Part shown: one piece after another, positions 43,780-51,038 of the stretch
Numbering within the stretch: the first letter of the stretch is position 1
Layout of the letters: every line of letters begins with the position of its first letter
Origin: Desulfobacca acetoxidans DSM 11109
Lineage (GTDB): Bacteria; Desulfobacterota; Desulfobaccia; Desulfobaccales; Desulfobaccaceae
Direction of reading: 5' to 3'
DNA length: 64,000 bases
Assembly: GCF_000195295.1 (NCBI RefSeq)
Contig: NC_015388.1
Location: 1,860,001-1,924,000 of the forward strand
The notes under the pieces: model-generated
What the model saw: the letters and a program-made list of their open reading frames with translations, nothing else
Told to the model about the DNA's origin: nothing
Database searches by the model: none
Translations under genes and position numbers: made by a program

Positions 43780-43895
43780 AGGGTTCTCTCAGGGTTCACC
43801 ACCATAAAGCGCCGGTTTAATCGGCCTAAAGTGCGCTTATCCAGCTTCGCCAGATCCTTTTTGGCATCCTGACTCAAGACCAGGGAGAATTTCAC
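43749..43895 (-). pseudogene. Truncated RelE-like toxin
   Basis: From GTG at 43895 (GTGA overlap with the antitoxin) the product has 48 residues: MKFSLVLSQDAKKDLAKLDK is a normal RelE N-terminus, then RTLGRLNRRF, then unrelated residues to the stop. The catalytic half is missing. The stop lies in the terminator of tRNA-Lys, which suggests a deletion or insertion next to the tRNA removed the rest. Confidence 0.68.
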
Positions 43896-44134
43896 AGCCC
43901 CAGTTCCTTTTTGACCTCTTCCCACGGGGTGAAATAGGAACTGTCGCCTGTCGCCAGAGCTCGGCGTCCGGACTCCAGGGCCTCGGCTTCTTTGGCTGAA
44001 AGCGGCTCGGTGTCCATCTGTTCCGGCAATCGGACAAAAAAGCGGTCCAAAATATCCGCCAAGAGCTCACCGTCCGGCCCCCGGAGCACTGCCTCAAATT
44101 TACCGATTAAAACCTCTCGACTGCCCGGCGCCAT
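43892..44134 (-). CDS. Antitoxin-like protein upstream of truncated RelE
   Basis: Eighty residues, acidic, with KEAEALESGRRALATGD and a C-terminal WEEVKKELGL. The latter tail closely matches the tail of the Phd-like antitoxin at 44751 (WEQAKKELGLPE), indicating a related toxin-binding region. It overlaps the truncated toxin by four bases. Its partner is no longer intact. Confidence 0.65.
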   Translation of the reverse strand: MAPGSREVLIGKFEAVLRGPDGELLADILDRFFVRLPEQMDTEPLSAKEAEALESGRRALATGDSSYFTPWEEVKKELGL

Positions 44135-44176
44135 CGTTTTCCTTCCTCTGTCCCCCGGATAACGGGGGGTGAATAG

Positions 44177-44500
44177 TTACAATAGTTTTTGTTCTGTCGT
44201 TATTAAATATCGTTCACTTGAAGTAACGTCTGAAATCCTAACCCAGGAATATTCCCCTTCTTCATCAAAATAAATTGGATCATCAATAGGTCGGGGAGAT
44301 GCCCCTCTTTTGACATTGGAAATTCGTTTGATCTTCTTATAGTCCCAATTCTCAGGCACATAGCCTAACCATTCGACTCCCGAGTCTCTGTAAGCTGGGT
44401 AAGGCCGCCATTTGCCTGGAAATCTGGTTTCCGGCTGTGGCCTGGCGCTCAGGCTTTGTCCGCCTGTGTTTCTTTCCGGTGCCCCGGTCATCTGCCTCAC
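44177..44500 (-). pseudogene. Type I restriction specificity subunit (HsdS) fragment
   Basis: About 80 residues match the HsdS N-terminus: PYPAYRDSGVEWLGYVPENW then RGASPRPIDDPIYF and YSWVRISDVTSSERYL, the first target-recognition domain. The frame stops at TAA 44177; a complete HsdS is near 400 residues. It starts by GTGA overlap with the RelE stop, probably by accident. No HsdM or HsdR is nearby. Confidence 0.78.
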
Positions 44501-44754
44501 CGATACACCTCCCGCCGATGCCCGATGCGCACCACCAGGATGAGCAGCACCCGGTCATGAATTTCGTAAACGATGCGATAGTCGCCGCTGCGCACCCGGT
44601 AGCGGTTATCGCTGCCCGCCAGCTTTTCCACCCCCGGGGGCCGGGGATTGGCGGCCAGGGCGTCAATCTTCCGGGCGATCTTCAGCCGCCAGGGGTTCTC
44701 CACCCTGGCCAGGTCTCGCAGGGCGGCGGGGCGCAATTCAACCCGGTAGGTCAT
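44497..44754 (-). CDS. relE: RelE-family toxin
   Basis: Eighty-five residues: YRVELRPAALRDLARVENPW, then GVEKLAGSDNRYRVRSGDYR and VYEIHDRVLLILVVRIGHRR. The Arg-rich strands and the C-terminal IGHRREVY motif are typical of active RelE mRNA interferases. ATGA overlaps the Phd-type antitoxin. This pair looks complete, unlike the two around it. Confidence 0.9.
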   Translation of the reverse strand: MTYRVELRPAALRDLARVENPWRLKIARKIDALAANPRPPGVEKLAGSDNRYRVRSGDYRIVYEIHDRVLLILVVRIGHRREVYR

Positions 44755-45005
44755 TCAGGCAGGCCCAGCTCTTTCTTCGCCTGCTCCCAGGGGACTGAGT
44801 CGCCCGGCTCCGCCAGGGCCGCCGCCGCCGCTTCGTTGTCGAGCTTGTCCTCTAGGGCCTGCAGGAGGAGCAGGTCGTCCATGGAGACCAAGGCGGCCAC
44901 GTCTTTCCCACGCCGGTTGAGGATGACCCGTTCCTTGGCGTAGGCCACCTGGTTCAAAATGTCCGACAGCCCTTTCCGGACTGCCGTGGCGTTCATTCGT
45001 TTCAT
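44751..45005 (-). CDS. Phd/YefM-family antitoxin
   Basis: From ATG at 45005 the product has 84 residues: MKRMNATAVRKGLSDILNQV then AYAKERVILNRRGKDVAALV are the Phd/YefM DNA-binding fold. GAGGG lies seven bases upstream of this ATG and decides the start; an ATG at 45020 is an alternative. The C-terminal tail WEQAKKELGLPE binds toxin. The operator and promoter directly upstream support autoregulation. Confidence 0.9.
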   Translation of the reverse strand: MKRMNATAVRKGLSDILNQVAYAKERVILNRRGKDVAALVSMDDLLLLQALEDKLDNEAAAAALAEPGDSVPWEQAKKELGLPE

Positions 45006-45020
45006 GGTATTTGCCCTCAT

Positions 45021-45064
45021 ATGTACCTTTTGTACATTATGCGATATTTGCCGCCCGGCGTCAA
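45021..45064 (-). promoter_or_regulatory. Sigma-70 promoter and palindromic operator of phd-relE
   Basis: On the minus strand TTGACG (45064-45059), a 17-base spacer and CATAAT (45041-45036) form a good promoter. The perfect palindrome ATGTAC-AAAAG-GTACAT (45037-45021) overlaps the -10 end and lies 16 bases before the antitoxin ATG. It is a likely binding site for the antitoxin or toxin-antitoxin complex. Confidence 0.7.
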
Positions 45065-45154
45065 GCGGCCTGCAAGTCACCGGCCATATAACGCAACATC
45101 TCCATGATTTCAAATTATTTAATAATATTAAATAAAATTATTTTAATACTTAAT

Positions 45155-45597
45155 CTACCGCCTAAACTGAGCCTCCAAATCAGTCAGGCGACGCTGCAGA
45201 GCCCGGTCTTTTTTCCACCTTGCCGTAACATCCCGGATGATGGCAGCTACTCCCAAGATTTTGTATTGATTATCCCGAATGACGATCAGGGTGAATTCCA
45301 CTGATATCTTGGTGCCATCCTTTTTATCGCCGGTACGGCAAGGAGTTCAGCGGCATATTTGCTCCGCTCAGATTGCATGACTTGTCGGTAGCCCTGATCG
45401 TGACGTTCCTGTAAGTTTTCCGGGATGATGAGGTGCAGGGATTGGCCCAGTGCTTCCGCCGGGCTAAAACCAAAGACCATTTCGGCCCCTTTGTTCCAGA
45501 GGCGGATGATTCCCTCCCGATCCGCCATGATGATGGCATCGTGCGCCTCTTTGACGATCTGATGACACAGCTGTGCTTCTTCCAGGATTTCTCTCAA
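45155..45597 (-). pseudogene. PAS-domain protein with frameshift
   Basis: The first frame reads CHQIVKEAHDAIIMADREGI, then LWNKGAEMVFGFSPAEALGQ, a PAS fold, to AVPAIKRMAPRYQ. One base less is needed for the remainder, which continues KKDGTKISVEFTLIVIRDN and GVAAIIRDVTARWKKDRALQ to a stop at 45155. The frames differ by one base near 45335. Upstream, a similar slip in the A-run at about 45643 may have removed the original start. It may be a remnant of a sensor kinase or a read error; the full-length product would be about 147 residues. Confidence 0.72.
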
Positions 45598-45677
45598 AGT
45601 ATCGCCCTCAAGGTTCAGAACACTGATGCCGCCATTGGCGTTTTTTCAGATTGCCTCAGCACCTGGCCAATTCACTT

Positions 45678-46856
45678 CTAAGTATAATTGTGTTCCTTAT
45701 GTTTGGCGGCGATAGCCGCGGCCAGATCATCAAGAGCTTTGCAATCAGCTTCTGAGGGCAAGCCTTTACACAATACCGGATTCAAGACTTCGACCTTAAG
45801 ATTGGGGATCATGCCGGCCAGGATCTCCACGGTCCTCCCGCCCCAGCCGTAGGAGCCGATGATGGACAGAAACTTTGCCTTTGGCCGCAAGGCATTGGCC
45901 AGGAGGGTAGCGTAAGCCGCCAATGGGTGCGGGCCGGCCAAAACCGTGGGCACGCCCACGACAATAGTCGCGGCATCGACTAAAGCCATGGCGAGTTTCC
46001 CGGTATCAGTGACTGCCAGATTGAATAATTCGACCCGAATTCCCCGGTCCACCAGGGCCGAGACCAGATGTTCCACCATTATTTTGGTGCTGCCGTGCAT
46101 GGAGACATAGGGCAGGACCACCAGATTGTGCGGCGGACTTGTGGCCCAGTCCTGGTAGGCCTCCATGATCCAGGCGGGTTGGTCGAAAATTTGCCCATGA
46201 CTGGGGGCGATCATCTGGATATCGTAGGGCTTGAGTTTTTCGAGATTGTTGGCGATGACGCTCCGAAAGGGCATCATGATCTCGGCAAAGTAGCGTTTGG
46301 CGGCCTCGTAGACGCGCCCCTGATCGGTGGCGAACAGATCGCTGCTGGCGATATGGGAGCCGAAGAAATCGCAGCTAAACAGGATTCGATCTTCCTCCAG
46401 GTAGGCTACCATGGTCTCCGGCCAATGCACCCAGGGAGTATAGATGAACTTCAAGGTTTTGTCGCCCAGGGACAGGGTCTCGCCATCTGCCACGGTGATA
46501 AAGGCGGCCTCGGGGATTCTTAAGAAATCCATGAGCATGGGCTTGGCCTTGGCGGAGCAGACCACCTTGGCCTGAGGATATTTTTCCAGAACTTGGGGAA
46601 TGGTGCCGGAATGGTCCTGCTCGGCGTGGAGCGAGACGACAAAGTCGATCTTGGCAATCCCATCCAGTTGCCTCATTAAGGTCTCGGCCATTGCCGGATC
46701 AACGGTGTCCAGCAATGCAGTTTTTTCACGGCCGGCAATCAGGTAGGCATTATACGACGTGCCGTCCGGCAAGGGAATCAGGGAATCAAACAGGCGCCGA
46801 TCCCAATCAACGGCACCCAGCCAATACACTCCTTCGGCAACTTTTCTCGCTTGCAT
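45678..46856 (-). CDS. fprA: A-type flavodiiron protein (FprA)
   Basis: From ATG at 46856, six bases after GGAGG, the protein has 392 residues. The beta-lactamase-like diiron domain holds HAEQDHSG (the H-x-E-x-D-H ligands) and the later ligands HWPETM and FSCDFFGSH. The C-terminal flavodoxin domain starts around residue 255 (VVLPYVSMHGSTKIMVEHLV). Such proteins reduce oxygen to water or nitric oxide to nitrous oxide using rubredoxin or coenzyme F420. They protect anaerobes from oxygen. No rubredoxin gene is adjacent. Confidence 0.93.
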   Translation of the reverse strand: MQARKVAEGVYWLGAVDWDRRLFDSLIPLPDGTSYNAYLIAGREKTALLDTVDPAMAETLMRQLDGIAKIDFVVSLHAEQDHSGTIPQVLEKYPQAKVVCSAKAKPMLMDFLRIPEAAFITVADGETLSLGDKTLKFIYTPWVHWPETMVAYLEEDRILFSCDFFGSHIASSDLFATDQGRVYEAAKRYFAEIMMPFRSVIANNLEKLKPYDIQMIAPSHGQIFDQPAWIMEAYQDWATSPPHNLVVLPYVSMHGSTKIMVEHLVSALVDRGIRVELFNLAVTDTGKLAMALVDAATIVVGVPTVLAGPHPLAAYATLLANALRPKAKFLSIIGSYGWGGRTVEILAGMIPNLKVEVLNPVLCKGLPSEADCKALDDLAAAIAAKHKEHNYT

Positions 46857-46995
46857 TTTTTCCCTCCGCAATAACCACCGGGTTCTCCCCGGTCGCCGTC
46901 AGTTGGTCCAGACAAAACGTCTGGCATGATAAATCTAAGGGAAAGATAACGATTTCCCCTGTCTGAGCGATATCAGGTCAACAGCCCGAGCCCCG

Positions 46996-47262
46996 TTAGA
47001 GCCAAAATTCCGGGTAACGACGGGTCTGAGCCAGGTTGTTGATGAGCAAGGCAATGAGCAACATAATCAGGGCGCCGCTGGCAACCGGCATGAGGACATA
47101 GAGGTAGCCCAATTGCTGGATTTTCGGGCCGCTGATGACCGCAATCAAGGCGGTGGCCCCACCGGGAGGATGCAGGGTTTTGGTAGCATGCATTACGGCA
47201 ATGCTGAGAGAAACGGCTAGGGCCGCGGCCAGCCAAGCCCAGGGACCGCAGAGTTCTGGCCC
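46996..47262 (-). pseudogene. 5'-truncated HPP-family membrane protein
   Basis: The open frame contains AWLAAALAVSLSIAVMHATK, TLHPPGGATALIAVISGPKI and LIMLLIALLINNL, the last two membrane segments and the HPP motif of HPP-family proteins. It is in frame with the DUF488 gene upstream, directly after its TAG. The first membrane helices and start codon are absent. Without them it is probably a pseudogene, unless it begins at the internal ATG (47193). Confidence 0.65.
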
Positions 47263-47631
47263 CTACCCGCCAGGTTGTATCACCTCCTCGACAACTTCCT
47301 TGAGGACTACGGCGTTGTTGCGGTTCTGGTCGTGGGCCGCATAGAGGAGCGTAATCTGCTGATTTCTGGCTTTGCGGGCCAATTCCTGGACCAGGAGCGC
47401 CTTGTCGGCTGCCCCGAGTTCGGCCCGGTACCGCTCCTGAAAAACCAGCCAGCGGCTGCAGTCGTGGGCGAACCAGCGGCGGAGCTCGTCGCTGGGCGCC
47501 AGGTCCTTCAGCCAGCCGCTCAGGCGAACGGCGTCTTTCCGCACCCCCCGGGGCCAGAGACGGTCCACCAGCAAACGCTCGCCGTCAGTCTCCTCGGGGG
47601 GCTCATACACCCGTTTGAGCTGAATGGCCAT
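47263..47631 (-). CDS. DUF488 (YeaO-like) protein
   Basis: A 122-residue protein from ATG at 47631. IQLKRVYEPPEETDGERLLV and DRLWPRGVRKDAV are the DUF488 start, with RRWFAHDCSRWLVFQERY in the middle. E. coli YeaO is uncharacterised. No clear functional motif is visible. Its stop is followed at once by the HPP remnant in the same frame. Confidence 0.85.
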   Translation of the reverse strand: MAIQLKRVYEPPEETDGERLLVDRLWPRGVRKDAVRLSGWLKDLAPSDELRRWFAHDCSRWLVFQERYRAELGAADKALLVQELARKARNQQITLLYAAHDQNRNNAVVLKEVVEEVIQPGG

Positions 47632-47707
47632 CACAGTATCCTCATACAGCCTAAGAAGAAAATGTCTTTACGTTCCCTCCAGGTTCTCGAACACGCACCT
47701 GAAAGTT

Positions 47708-47902
47708 TTACTCCTCCCAGCGAATGCAGGAGACCGGACAGGTATCTATGGCCTCCTGAATGAGCTCTTCGGGGCCCCCTTCGGGCTTAATGACCTCTGC
47801 CTTGTCGTCTCCTTCCTTCATCTGAAAAACCTCGGGACAGATTTCCACGCAGGAAGCGCAACCGATGCATTCTTCCTCGTCGAGATGCACTGTCTTGCTC
47901 AT
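47708..47902 (-). CDS. [4Fe-4S] ferredoxin
   Basis: Sixty-four residues with CIGCASCVEICPEVF (Cys-x2-Cys-x2-Cys-x3-Cys) and a later DTCPVSCI that supplies Cys for a cluster or disulfide. It is a single-cluster low-potential ferredoxin for cytoplasmic electron transfer. It lies 53 bp downstream of the cupin gene, on the same strand, and may be part of the TetR-regulated unit. Confidence 0.93.
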   Translation of the reverse strand: MSKTVHLDEEECIGCASCVEICPEVFQMKEGDDKAEVIKPEGGPEELIQEAIDTCPVSCIRWEE

Positions 47903-47954
47903 GCTTTTCTCCTTAAATCGTATTGTTCTCTTTTATCGGCCTCGTTCCTGACGA

Positions 47955-48272
47955 TTAGATAGGCGGCGCAATGGTGACCAGCAGCCGAACGTTGGTGGTT
48001 GCCCGAAAGCCGTGGGGCGCAGCAATGTCCGAAATGACCACGTCTCCTTGCTGGCCGGGGAAAGAGGTTCCGTCTTTGCCCAGGAATTCTCCGTTGCCTT
48101 CCAAAATCACTAAGCTTAATTGACCATCGATGTCGTGAGAATGCACTGGCAGCTCCTGTCCGGCTTTAAAATTGAAATTGATAATTTTAAAGTACGGTGA
48201 ATCGTGCACCAGGAGCTTTTTCAGACCCTTATCGCCAAAATCATTGGCCTCAAACAGATTAATCTTTTTCAT
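47955..48272 (-). CDS. Cupin-domain protein
   Basis: From ATG at 48272 (AAAGGAG nearby) the protein has 105 residues. LPVHSHDIDGQLSLVILEGN holds the metal-binding cupin motif 1 and IAAPHGFRATTNVRLLV motif 2. It binds metal and may act as a sensor or small enzyme. Its first 14 bases overlap the end of the tetR gene, so the two are co-transcribed. The ligand is unknown. Confidence 0.87.
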   Translation of the reverse strand: MKKINLFEANDFGDKGLKKLLVHDSPYFKIINFNFKAGQELPVHSHDIDGQLSLVILEGNGEFLGKDGTSFPGQQGDVVISDIAAPHGFRATTNVRLLVTIAPPI

Positions 48273-48936
48273 AGCTGTTCTCCTTTGGTAGCATTGCATA
48301 AGCAACCGTACTTTCCCCAGTTTTACCAGGGTTGGCATATGTTGGTGACAATATTCCGCCGAGAAAAATATTCCAGGCCCTGTCTATGTGGTTTGGCAAA
48401 TTATACTCCCCCTCACTCAGGTGCCAGAGTATGGCCGCGGGTTGAATCATCCCGAGAAAAGCCACTGCCACGGAGTCTGCTTCCAGGCCAGCCCGGATAA
48501 CGCCTTCCTTCTGTCCCTGACGCACTATCTCGGCCACGGCCCTGAGATAGGTTTCAATAATCGCCTGAATCCGGGTCTTTCTTGTCGGGGGGCCGCTCAT
48601 TACGTCTTCCGAAAAGACGAGGCGGAGTATCCCGTGGTTTTCACTAATCAACTGCATATGCAGCTCTAATAATCTTCGCAGCCGCTCCAACGGCTCCGAT
48701 GTTTTCTCTATAACCCTCTTGACGTTGGCCAGCAGATTTTCCCGGAAAAGATCGAGGATGGCCTCGATCACTTGGTCTTTGTTCCTGAAATGCCGATAGA
48801 TGGCCGAAGGCACCAGACCAACCCGGTGGGCAATCCTGGCAATGCTCAATCCTTTCAGACCGTGGCTGGCAACCAGGCTTAAGGCTGCCTGAATAATCTG
48901 CTGGGTCCTGACTTCAGTCCCTAATTTTTGAGCCAC
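48259..48936 (-). CDS. TetR-family transcriptional regulator
   Basis: About 225 residues. Residues 15-60 form the HTH domain: IIQAALSLVASHGLKGLSIA then RIAHRVGLVPSAIYRHF. The start is GTG at 48936 with AAGGGG upstream; TTG at 48939 is an alternative. The C-terminal ligand domain is unassigned. A perfect palindrome directly upstream is its likely operator. It probably represses itself with the downstream cupin gene. Confidence 0.9.
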   Translation of the reverse strand: MAQKLGTEVRTQQIIQAALSLVASHGLKGLSIARIAHRVGLVPSAIYRHFRNKDQVIEAILDLFRENLLANVKRVIEKTSEPLERLRRLLELHMQLISENHGILRLVFSEDVMSGPPTRKTRIQAIIETYLRAVAEIVRQGQKEGVIRAGLEADSVAVAFLGMIQPAAILWHLSEGEYNLPNHIDRAWNIFLGGILSPTYANPGKTGESTVAYAMLPKENSYEKD

Positions 48937-48947
48937 CAAATCCCCTT

Positions 48948-48994
48948 ATTGTGAATCTATATTCACAATTTAAACATTGGCGTACACCAGTCAA
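48948..48994 (-). promoter_or_regulatory. TetR promoter and operator
   Basis: Minus strand: TTGACT (48994-48989), a 16-base spacer, TAAATT (48972-48967), then the perfect palindrome ATTGTGAAT-ATAG-ATTCACAAT (48969-48948), overlapping the -10 end by three bases. This is a typical TetR autorepressor site 12 bases before the GTG. Confidence 0.75.
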
Positions 48995-49187
48995 CCTCCC
49001 TTTTCATATTATTTTGAAAATTTTGACTCAGGGATGTCCGGTTAGAAACGTGCAATAGGGTATAAAAAACCTCATGAAATATTTTTCGGGAATTGCATTT
49101 TCTGCTTGGCAAACCAGATGTGAACATCTGAACGAATTCGTATTATCCTATAAATACATTAAGTTACGAAATTGCGGCACACTAGCG

Positions 49188-49322
49188 ATGCTTCGGGCAG
49201 CAAAAAAGCCCCCTTCCCTAGAAAAATTATGGCAGCCAGTCGAGCGTTTCGATGATGCCATGCCTCCTTTAAAGGCGCGAGGCGATAGACCCTTAAAATT
49301 GACTTTCGAACATCAACACCCA
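49188..49322 (+). pseudogene. IS4-like transposase N-terminal remnant
   Basis: The frame contains PPSLEKLWQPVERFDDAMPP, then LKARGDRPLKLTFEHQ, which resembles the N-terminus of IS4-family transposases I know only from recollection. It then breaks into QHPGAQFRSA. A search against ISfinder would decide this. No terminal repeats were found. Confidence 0.45.
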
Positions 49323-49385
49323 GGCGCGCAGTTTAGAAGCGCTTATGCCCCATATCAAGGAAGTCATTGAGTTGTCCCGGCAAGT
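49308..49385 (+). pseudogene. HicB-like C-terminal fragment
   Basis: A second frame over the same DNA reads NTQARSLEALMPHIKEVIEL, the Thr-x3-Leu-x-Glu-Leu helix of HicB/DUF1902 antitoxins. There is no start or first half, and it overlaps the IS4-like remnant in another frame. Probably a fragment left after recombination. Confidence 0.4.
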
Positions 49386-49511
49386 CTCCGGCCCAGGGAT
49401 TTTTTTTGCCTTGAGATTCTCACCGGCAGGGTCGGAAGATTGACTTGAGAAAATTGGACAGTTTTGGTTGTTTCTGGAATTGTCTGACGGGGATACTGGT
49501 GGGGAAAACTT

Positions 49512-49542
49512 AAAAAGGGTTAGCTGATTTTACTAACCCCTT
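49512..49542 (-). terminator. Terminator after the tRNA-Lys-tRNA-Glu unit
   Basis: On the minus strand AAGGGGTTAG pairs with CTAACCCTT around a nine-base loop, followed by a T-run. It is 11 bases downstream of tRNA-Glu. Confidence 0.8.
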
Positions 49543-49552
49543 GATTATCTAT

Positions 49553-49631
49553 GGCGTCCCCAACCGGATTTGAACCGGTGTTGCCGGCGTGAAAGGCCGG
49601 TGTCCTGGACCAGGCTAGACGATGGGGACGC
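49553..49631 (-). tRNA. tRNA-Glu (TTC)
   Basis: Acceptor stem GCGTCCC/GGGACGC, anticodon stem-loop ccggcctttcacgccgg with TTC in the loop, T arm accggttcaaatccggt. The CCA end is not encoded. Confidence 0.93.
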
Positions 49632-49640
49632 AATGCAACG

Positions 49641-49716
49641 TGGTGGGCCGTGTTGGACTCGAACCAACGACTCTCTGCTTAAAAGGCAGATACTCTACCG
49701 TCTGAGTTAACGGCCC
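49641..49716 (-). tRNA. tRNA-Lys (TTT)
   Basis: Seventy-six bases with encoded CCA. Acceptor stem GGGCCGT/ACGGCCC, anticodon stem-loop ctgccttttaagcag with TTT in the loop. Nine bases separate it from tRNA-Glu downstream; one transcript is likely. Confidence 0.95.
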
Positions 49717-50174
49717 ACAATAATCAAATATATATAAACCTCGGCCCTTTTTTTGTCAAGCTATTGGCCGGGCTATTTTTAATAAAAACTGCAGAGGCGG
49801 TGATCCGTCTTCGCGATTCAGAAAAACAGGCGGCGACGGACAGAGCGCTAGATAACCAACGGCTCATCCGGCTAAAGCCTACTTTGTTTCGTGAAGAACC
49901 AGGATATAAACACTATCTCTGATCCTCCAATCATTCTTTCTCTTGTCCAGTGACGGGGAATTATTGGAGGAGGCGCCGTTCCACTTTTCTCGTATGCCTT
50001 TTGGGTAAATCATGATATATAATAACGTTGTTAGAATCGGGGGGGGAATCGGCGGTTACTGATATTAAACTCCCAATAGCCCGCCGGCCGTTTTCTAATA
50101 GTAATCTGCTGATTCCCAAGTTGATTCTGGCGGTAAAGTGAGTACCGGTAAATTCAGAAGAAAGGAGTTTGATA
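49717..50174. other. Intergenic region, nothing recognised
   Basis: About 460 bp between divergent transcription units. Open frames are short and their translations look unlike proteins. It must carry the tRNA-Lys promoter on the left and the superoxide dismutase promoter on the right, but I cannot place either with confidence. Confidence 0.5.
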
Positions 50175-50825
50175 ATGCCCATTACCATGAAGTCTGTCTT
50201 GGCCTTTTTGACGATCCTAACACTTTTTGTTGTTACAACCGCGGCGGCTGCCCCAGTCACCTATCAGGCCAAAGATTTTAGCCGCTTAAGGGGTATGAAG
50301 GGGTTTAGTGACCAGGCCCTGGAACTGCATTTCGTCCTCTATCAGGGTTATGTGAAAAACACTAACGCCATGCTTGAAACCTTGGCGCAAATCGCCTCCA
50401 GCACGCCGGCCTATGCTGAAATGAAGCGGCGTCTGGGTTGGGAGTACAACGGCATGCGCCTCCATGAACTCTACTTCGGCAATCTGGGGGGAGACGGCAA
50501 GATTCCTCCGGATAGCAAGATCGCCAAGCGTTTGACCGAGCAGTTTGGCAGCCTGGAGAGCTGGGCCAACGACTTCAAAGCTACCGGCGCCATGCGGGGC
50601 ATCGGTTGGGTGGTGCTGTATGAAGACCAGGCCAGCGGCCGTTTAATCAATACCTGGATCAATGAACATGATCTCGGCCACCTGGCTGGGGGCCAGCCCC
50701 TCCTGGTCATGGATGTCTTTGAGCATGCCTTTATTCCGGACTACGGTTTAAAAAAAGGCGATTATATTGAAGCCTTTTTTCAAAATATTGATTGGAAAGC
50801 CGTGGATGCGAGGTTGGGTAAGTAG
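50175..50825 (+). CDS. Exported Fe/Mn superoxide dismutase
   Basis: From ATG at 50175 (GGAG eight bases before) the protein has 216 residues. Residues 1-24 are a signal peptide (TILTLFVVTTAAAAPVT), so the enzyme is periplasmic. The metal ligands are seen as LELHFVLYQGYVKNTN, NGMRLHELYFGNL, and the conserved MDVFEHAFIPDYG (Asp and His). Overall it is a divergent Fe/Mn SOD of this clade. It dismutates superoxide to peroxide and oxygen in the periplasm. Confidence 0.88.
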   Translation: MPITMKSVLAFLTILTLFVVTTAAAAPVTYQAKDFSRLRGMKGFSDQALELHFVLYQGYVKNTNAMLETLAQIASSTPAYAEMKRRLGWEYNGMRLHELYFGNLGGDGKIPPDSKIAKRLTEQFGSLESWANDFKATGAMRGIGWVVLYEDQASGRLINTWINEHDLGHLAGGQPLLVMDVFEHAFIPDYGLKKGDYIEAFFQNIDWKAVDARLGK

Positions 50826-50829
50826 TCTG

Positions 50830-51021
50830 TTATAAACAGGCGGGCCGGTCTTGATTGATTCTGTCAGGTAGATTATACCCGCAAAAATAATAGGGCAGGA
50901 GGCAGGACGCTTCCTGATAGACTAGATAACTGCAGCGGAAACAGCAGTCCGGAAGTTCGTCGGCGCACGAGCAAGGCAGACCCTGCAGACCGGCCCGGAA
51001 ATCTTCGAGATTAATCATCAC
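50830..51021 (-). CDS. Small cysteine-rich protein
   Basis: Sixty-three residues with nine Cys (CSCADELPDCCFRCSYLV and later CLLPYYFCGY). GAGGAG lies eight bases before the ATG at 51021. It may bind a metal or cluster or be disulfide-rich. It has no signal peptide. I do not recognise a family. Conservation would decide whether it is real. Confidence 0.55.
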   Translation of the reverse strand: MMINLEDFRAGLQGLPCSCADELPDCCFRCSYLVYQEASCLLPYYFCGYNLPDRINQDRPACL

Positions 51022-51038
51022 TAACGCTCCTCATGGAT

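Noticed and set aside
43744-49530. Direct repeat gggttagc-gatttt near both tRNA-Lys genes as attachment sites
   Set aside because: Both copies are stems of terminator hairpins and the tRNAs point in opposite directions, so a shared terminator sequence is the simpler explanation.
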